DNA of 17,847 nt, from positions 1-17,847 of the forward strand of contig JAHHSZ010000032.1 in assembly GCA_020024915.1 (NCBI GenBank), read 5' to 3'. The translations under genes were made by a program, and so were the position numbers. Of this stretch, positions 14,745-17,847 are shown in pieces. Source of the stretch: Fusobacterium sp. (GTDB lineage: Bacteria > Fusobacteriota > Fusobacteriia > Fusobacteriales > Fusobacteriaceae). The notes under the pieces were generated by a model. It ran no database searches, had not been told where the DNA came from, and saw nothing but the letters and a program-made list of their open reading frames with translations. Numbering within the stretch: position 1 is the stretch's first letter; every line of letters begins with the position of its first letter.

Positions 14745-15875
14745 GTGAAGATTATAATAGAAAGATTAGAATTTTTAAAAAGACTGAGAATCATAGAAAA
14801 GGTAATAACAGAAAATAAGATTAGACCTATAATATCATGTGCATATGTGGAAACAAGAGGAGATAAACTATTTTTCTGTGGTACGAACTTAGAGTCAACT
14901 ATTACAACTGAGATGAAGTGTAGTGAGGTAATAGAGGGTGGAAAGATTGTTTTTCAATACCAGCTGGTAGAAGAGTATTTGAAAGAGTTGAAAGATGAGG
15001 TTGTAACATTTATTGAAAAAGACGGAAATCTATTGATAGAGAGTTCAGATTCAGCTTCAGAGTTTTCGTTGATGGATGCTTCAGACTTTCCTAAAATATT
15101 AGTAGATGAAAATTTTTCAGAAAAGACAGAAATATTTAAAATAGAGAGTCAAGAGTTAGCTAATATGTTTGAAAAAGTTAAATATGCAGCAGCTCTTTCA
15201 AGTGATAATCTGGCAATAAACTGTGTAAAGATGGAAAATGAAAAGAATAAATTAAAATTTATCACAACAGATACATATAGACTTGTATATTTAGAAAAAG
15301 AGTTAGGTGAGATAACAGAGGATGTTGAAGTGAGTATACCTCTTAATACAGTTGAATCAATGACAAAATTATTGAGAAGTATAGAGAATACAGAGATAAA
15401 ATTTTATTTTATAAATAAAAGTATCTTCTTTAAAATGGAAGATGTACTAATTGTAAGTAGGGTTATAGATATGGCATTTCCAAATTATAAGGGAATTTTG
15501 AAAAATAATAATTATGATAAAAAACTTACAATAAAAGCAGAAGTATTTATGAAAATGTTGAAAAGAATTATTATTTTTGTAAGAAATAACTCTGAATCAA
15601 AATATGGAGCTACTTTTCAATTGAATAATGATGAATTAAAAGTAAATGGTGTAAATGAAATTGCTAAAATCAATGAGGAATTAAAAGTGGAGTATGAGGG
15701 AGACAATATAAGAATAGCACTGAATACAAAATTTTTAGCTGATTTCATACAAAATTTGGATAAAGAAAAGGAGATAACTTTAGAATTTATTGCTTCTAAT
15801 AATTCTGTAAAAATAAGAGAAAATAAGGTAGAAGAGTATATTTATATACTGATGCCACTAGCTTTAAAAGACTAA
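14745..15875 (+). CDS. dnaN: DNA polymerase III subunit beta (sliding clamp)
   Basis: 376 residues, the usual clamp size, with three repeats of the clamp fold (about 1-125, 130-250, 255-376). The product is the ring that tethers DNA polymerase III to DNA. Seen: N-terminal MKIIIERLEFLKRL, GTNLESTITTE matching the clamp 'TDLE' segment, FITTDTYRL in domain 2, DMAFPNYKGIL at the domain 2-3 junction, and the C-terminal YILMPLALKD, matching the family YxxMPMRL end. The last segment has Ala where Escherichia coli has Arg365 and two extra residues. Start is GTG at 14745, 8 bases after AGGAG (14732-14736). It is not beside dnaA or recF; upstream 30 bases away is a sigma factor. It appears to be the last gene of the rsmH operon, with no clear terminator after it. 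Confidence 0.93.
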   Translation: MKIIIERLEFLKRLRIIEKVITENKIRPIISCAYVETRGDKLFFCGTNLESTITTEMKCSEVIEGGKIVFQYQLVEEYLKELKDEVVTFIEKDGNLLIESSDSASEFSLMDASDFPKILVDENFSEKTEIFKIESQELANMFEKVKYAAALSSDNLAINCVKMENEKNKLKFITTDTYRLVYLEKELGEITEDVEVSIPLNTVESMTKLLRSIENTEIKFYFINKSIFFKMEDVLIVSRVIDMAFPNYKGILKNNNYDKKLTIKAEVFMKMLKRIIIFVRNNSESKYGATFQLNNDELKVNGVNEIAKINEELKVEYEGDNIRIALNTKFLADFIQNLDKEKEITLEFIASNNSVKIRENKVEEYIYILMPLALKD

Positions 15876-15922
15876 TTTTTCTAAAAAAAAAATAGAATGT
15901 ACAATTCTTGAAAAAATAAAAC

Positions 15923-15951
15923 TTACAATTATTTAAAAAGTATGGTACAAT
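15923..15951 (+). promoter_or_regulatory. Extended -10 promoter of the DEAD-box helicase gene
   Basis: TGGTACAAT (15943-15951) is an extended -10 with TACAAT; a poor -35 TTACAA lies 17 bases upstream (15923-15928). Transcription would start near 15958, giving a leader of about 190 bases. TACAAT recurs at 15900 and 15925, so the exact start is open. Confidence 0.5.
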
Positions 15952-15960
15952 ATGTTGTAC
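15945..15960 (+). promoter_or_regulatory. Palindrome overlapping the -10 box (possible operator)
   Basis: GTACAA-TATG-TTGTAC, a perfect 6-bp inverted repeat with a 4-base spacer, covers the predicted -10 and transcription start of the helicase gene. An additional half-site GTACAA lies at 15899-15904. Position suits a repressor site, but none is known to me. Confidence 0.35.
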
Positions 15961-15973
15961 TGTATTAAGAAAA

Positions 15974-16098
15974 TATAGGATTATTCTCTGAATTATAAAT
16001 TAATAAAAAATTTATTATCTTTTTATCCGCTGGATTGCTTATATAAAATTAGAACAGAGAGATTCCTATAATATGACAGTAAATAACTTATTATAGGA
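15974..16098 (+). promoter_or_regulatory. Structured 5' leader of the helicase gene with alternative hairpins
   Basis: Structure A: TATAGGA (15974-15980) pairs with TCCTATA (16064-16070) and TCTCTG (15985-15990) with CAGAGA (16055-16060), closing a 64-base loop. Structure B: TCCTATAATA (16064-16073) pairs perfectly with TATTATAGGA (16089-16098) over a 15-base loop. The strand 16064-16070 is common to both, so A and B exclude each other. The rest of the gap between dnaN and the helicase is AT-rich with no gene. Role in cold or RNA-structure sensing is inference from the helicase product. Confidence 0.5.
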
Positions 16099-16145
16099 CA
16101 CATAGGTGGACAGATAAGAAATTTGTAATTGTAAGGATGTGAATA

Positions 16146-17783
16146 ATGGAAAAGTTAGAAAAATTTAGAGAATTAGGATTGAGTGAAAAAACATTAAAGG
16201 CTTTAGCGAAAAAAGGGTATGAACAACCTACTCCAATACAAGCTTTAACAATACCAGCCCTATTAAATGGAGATAAAGATATAATAGGACAAGCTCAAAC
16301 AGGAACAGGAAAAACTGCTGCATTTTCGTTACCAATACTTGAGAATTTTGAACCAAATAAAAATATTCAAGCTATAGTATTAGCTCCAACTAGAGAGCTA
16401 GCTTTACAGGTAGCAGAGGAGATGAATAGCTTAGCACATGGTAAGAAGATAAGAATTACTCCTGTATATGGAGGACAATCAATAGAGTTCCAAATAAGAC
16501 AACTAAAAAAAGGAACAGATATCATTGTTGGAACTCCAGGAAGAGTCATGGATTTAATGGATAGAAAACTTATTAAGTTACAAGACTTGAAGTTTTTCAT
16601 TCTTGATGAGGCTGATGAGATGTTAAATATGGGATTTGTCGAGGATATAGAAAAAATTCTTGAAGCGACAAACGAAGATAAGAGAATGCTATTTTTCTCA
16701 GCAACTATGCCAAATGAGATATTGAAGATAGCTAAAAATCATATGAAAGAGTATGAAGTATTAGCTGTAAAAGCTAGAGAGTTAACAACAGATTTAACTG
16801 ATCAAATATATTTTGAAGTACATGAGAGAGATAAATTTGAAGCATTATGTAGAATAATTGACCTAACAAAAGAGTTTTATGGAATAGTTTTCTGTCGTAC
16901 AAAAAATGATGCTAACGATCTAGTAGGAAAGTTAAATGATAGAGGGTATGATGCAGAAGGATTACATGGAGATATTAGCCAAAACTATAGAGAAGTTACT
17001 TTGAAAAGATTTAAGGCAAAAAAGATAAATGTACTTGTAGCAACTGACGTAGCTGCTAGAGGGATAGACGTAAATGATCTATCACATGTAATTAACTACT
17101 CTATTCCTCAAGAAGCTGAGAGTTATGTACACAGAATAGGAAGAACTGGAAGAGCAGGAAAAGAGGGAACTGCTATTACATTTATAACTCCACAAGAGTA
17201 TAGAAGACTTCTTCAAATTCAAAGAATAGTTAAAACTGAGATTAGAAAAGAGAGAGTCCCTGAAGTTAAAGATGTAATTCAAGCTAAAAAATTTAGACTT
17301 ATGGAAGAGTTAAATGGAATTTTAGCTGAGGGAAACTATGATAACTTCAAAGAGTTTGCTAAGGAACTTTTAAACGGTGAGCAAGCATTGGATATAGTAT
17401 CAGCTCTATTGAAACATGCTTATGATGATATTTTAGATGAAAATAATTACAATGAGATAAGTGAAGTTAAGCTAGAAAAATCTGGGAAAGTTAGACTGTT
17501 TATAGCATTGGGAAGAAAAAATGCTATGACTCCTAAAAAATTGGTGGATTATGTAATTAAAAGATCAAAAGTTGATGATAGAAAGATAAAAAATGTAGAA
17601 GTATTTGAAAACTTCTCATTTATGTCAGTTCCGTTCACCGAAGCTGAAATGATACTTGAAGCATTCCAAAAAGAGAAAAATGGAAAGAAGCCATTAGTAG
17701 AAAAAGCTAAGGATAAATCAGGGGATTCTAACAAAGATAAAGAGAGAAAAGAGAGCTCAAGAAGAAAGAAAAAAGAAAACTAA
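16146..17783 (+). CDS. DEAD-box ATP-dependent RNA helicase with DbpA-type RNA-binding domain (DeaD/CsdA-like)
   Basis: 545 residues. Core motifs in order: Q motif GYEQPTPIQ (24-32), Walker A AQTGTGKT (50-57), PTRELA (81-86), TPGR (130-133), DEAD (154-157), SAT (185-187), then in the second RecA domain FCRTKNDA (249-256), ATDVAARGID (299-308) and HRIGRTGR (329-336). A DbpA-like RNA-binding domain (about 460-530, VRLFIALGRKN to AEMILEAF) and a very basic, lysine-rich tail follow. Such enzymes unwind RNA duplexes in ribosome assembly and RNA decay; DeaD/CsdA in other bacteria is cold-induced. The tail-plus-DbpA layout fits DeaD better than the short DbpA or plain RhlE. AAGGA at 16133-16137 is 8 bases from the ATG. 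It has its own promoter and a long structured leader, and a hairpin follows the gene. Confidence 0.96.
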   Translation: MEKLEKFRELGLSEKTLKALAKKGYEQPTPIQALTIPALLNGDKDIIGQAQTGTGKTAAFSLPILENFEPNKNIQAIVLAPTRELALQVAEEMNSLAHGKKIRITPVYGGQSIEFQIRQLKKGTDIIVGTPGRVMDLMDRKLIKLQDLKFFILDEADEMLNMGFVEDIEKILEATNEDKRMLFFSATMPNEILKIAKNHMKEYEVLAVKARELTTDLTDQIYFEVHERDKFEALCRIIDLTKEFYGIVFCRTKNDANDLVGKLNDRGYDAEGLHGDISQNYREVTLKRFKAKKINVLVATDVAARGIDVNDLSHVINYSIPQEAESYVHRIGRTGRAGKEGTAITFITPQEYRRLLQIQRIVKTEIRKERVPEVKDVIQAKKFRLMEELNGILAEGNYDNFKEFAKELLNGEQALDIVSALLKHAYDDILDENNYNEISEVKLEKSGKVRLFIALGRKNAMTPKKLVDYVIKRSKVDDRKIKNVEVFENFSFMSVPFTEAEMILEAFQKEKNGKKPLVEKAKDKSGDSNKDKERKESSRRKKKEN

Positions 17784-17819
17784 AAATAGTTGATATTAAA
17801 ATAATTAAATAGAAGAAGG

Positions 17820-17847
17820 GAGAAATTTTTATTCAATAAAATTTCTC
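17820..17847 (+). terminator. Hairpin after the helicase gene, cut by the window end
   Basis: GAGAAATTTT (17820-17829) and AAAATTTCTC (17838-17847) form a perfect 10-bp stem with an 8-base loop, 37 bases after the helicase stop. GG precedes the left arm, so the stem may extend into bases beyond the window, where a U-tract would be expected. Confidence 0.6.

Noticed and set aside
15881..15908. AGAAT/ATTCT hairpin (15894-15908) next to a run of ten A, which would read as a U-tract terminator on the minus strand
   Set aside because: Stem of only 5 bp with one GC pair, and no minus-strand gene ends here; on the plus strand it does not form a terminator for dnaN.
16019..16035. TTATCCGCT near 16024, similar to a DnaA box, close to dnaN
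   Set aside because: Two mismatches to the consensus, only one copy, and no dnaA gene or box cluster nearby; not enough for an origin.
1..17847. Search for CRISPR arrays, tRNA or rRNA genes, insertion sequences or prophage genes
   Set aside because: No regular direct repeats, no recognisable tRNA/rRNA sequence and no transposase or phage-like product was seen; genes are dense and of core type throughout.

Overview
The window looks like chromosomal DNA of a Fusobacterium. It is very AT-rich, strongly prefers A/T-ending codons, and uses strong purine-rich ribosome binding sites and sigma70-type promoters. It also carries a type Vd patatin autotransporter that closely resembles FplA of F. nucleatum. 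The species cannot be decided from the sequence alone. I see no mobile elements, tRNA, rRNA or CRISPR; this is mostly conserved core genome.

Layout. (1) Bases 1-5053 are on the minus strand: a YfcC-family transporter followed by an M20 peptidase of the PepD type (cut by the window start), and upstream of them the patatin/beta-barrel autotransporter fplA as a separate unit with its own promoter and terminator. (2) From about 5109 everything is on the plus strand. pnp is followed by a hairpin without a U-tract, then rimO, pgsA and a yggT-family gene, closed by a clear intrinsic terminator at 9618-9644. (3) A tightly packed operon follows: rsmH, a small FtsL/DivIC-like gene, an RlmD/TrmA-type RNA methyltransferase, plsY, gpsA, a sigma70-family factor and dnaN. 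(4) After a gap of about 270 bases with its own promoter and a structured leader comes a DEAD-box RNA helicase with a DbpA-type RNA-binding domain, followed by a terminator cut by the window end.

How the genes work together. gpsA makes glycerol-3-phosphate, plsY acylates it and pgsA leads it into phosphatidylglycerol. pnp, rimO, rsmH, the uracil methyltransferase and the helicase all concern RNA decay, ribosome modification or RNA structure. The rsmH-ftsL pair is a remnant of the classical division/cell-wall (dcw) cluster order. The sigma factor and the replication clamp share the end of one operon.

The most interesting non-coding signals are two leaders. pnp mRNA should begin with a near-continuous 76-nt hairpin, reminiscent of the RNase III/PNPase autoregulatory hairpin of enterobacterial pnp but different in sequence. 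The helicase leader contains one strand (16064-16070) able to pair with either of two partners, giving mutually exclusive hairpins, and a palindrome that overlaps its -10 box. These are read directly from the sequence; their regulatory roles are inference.
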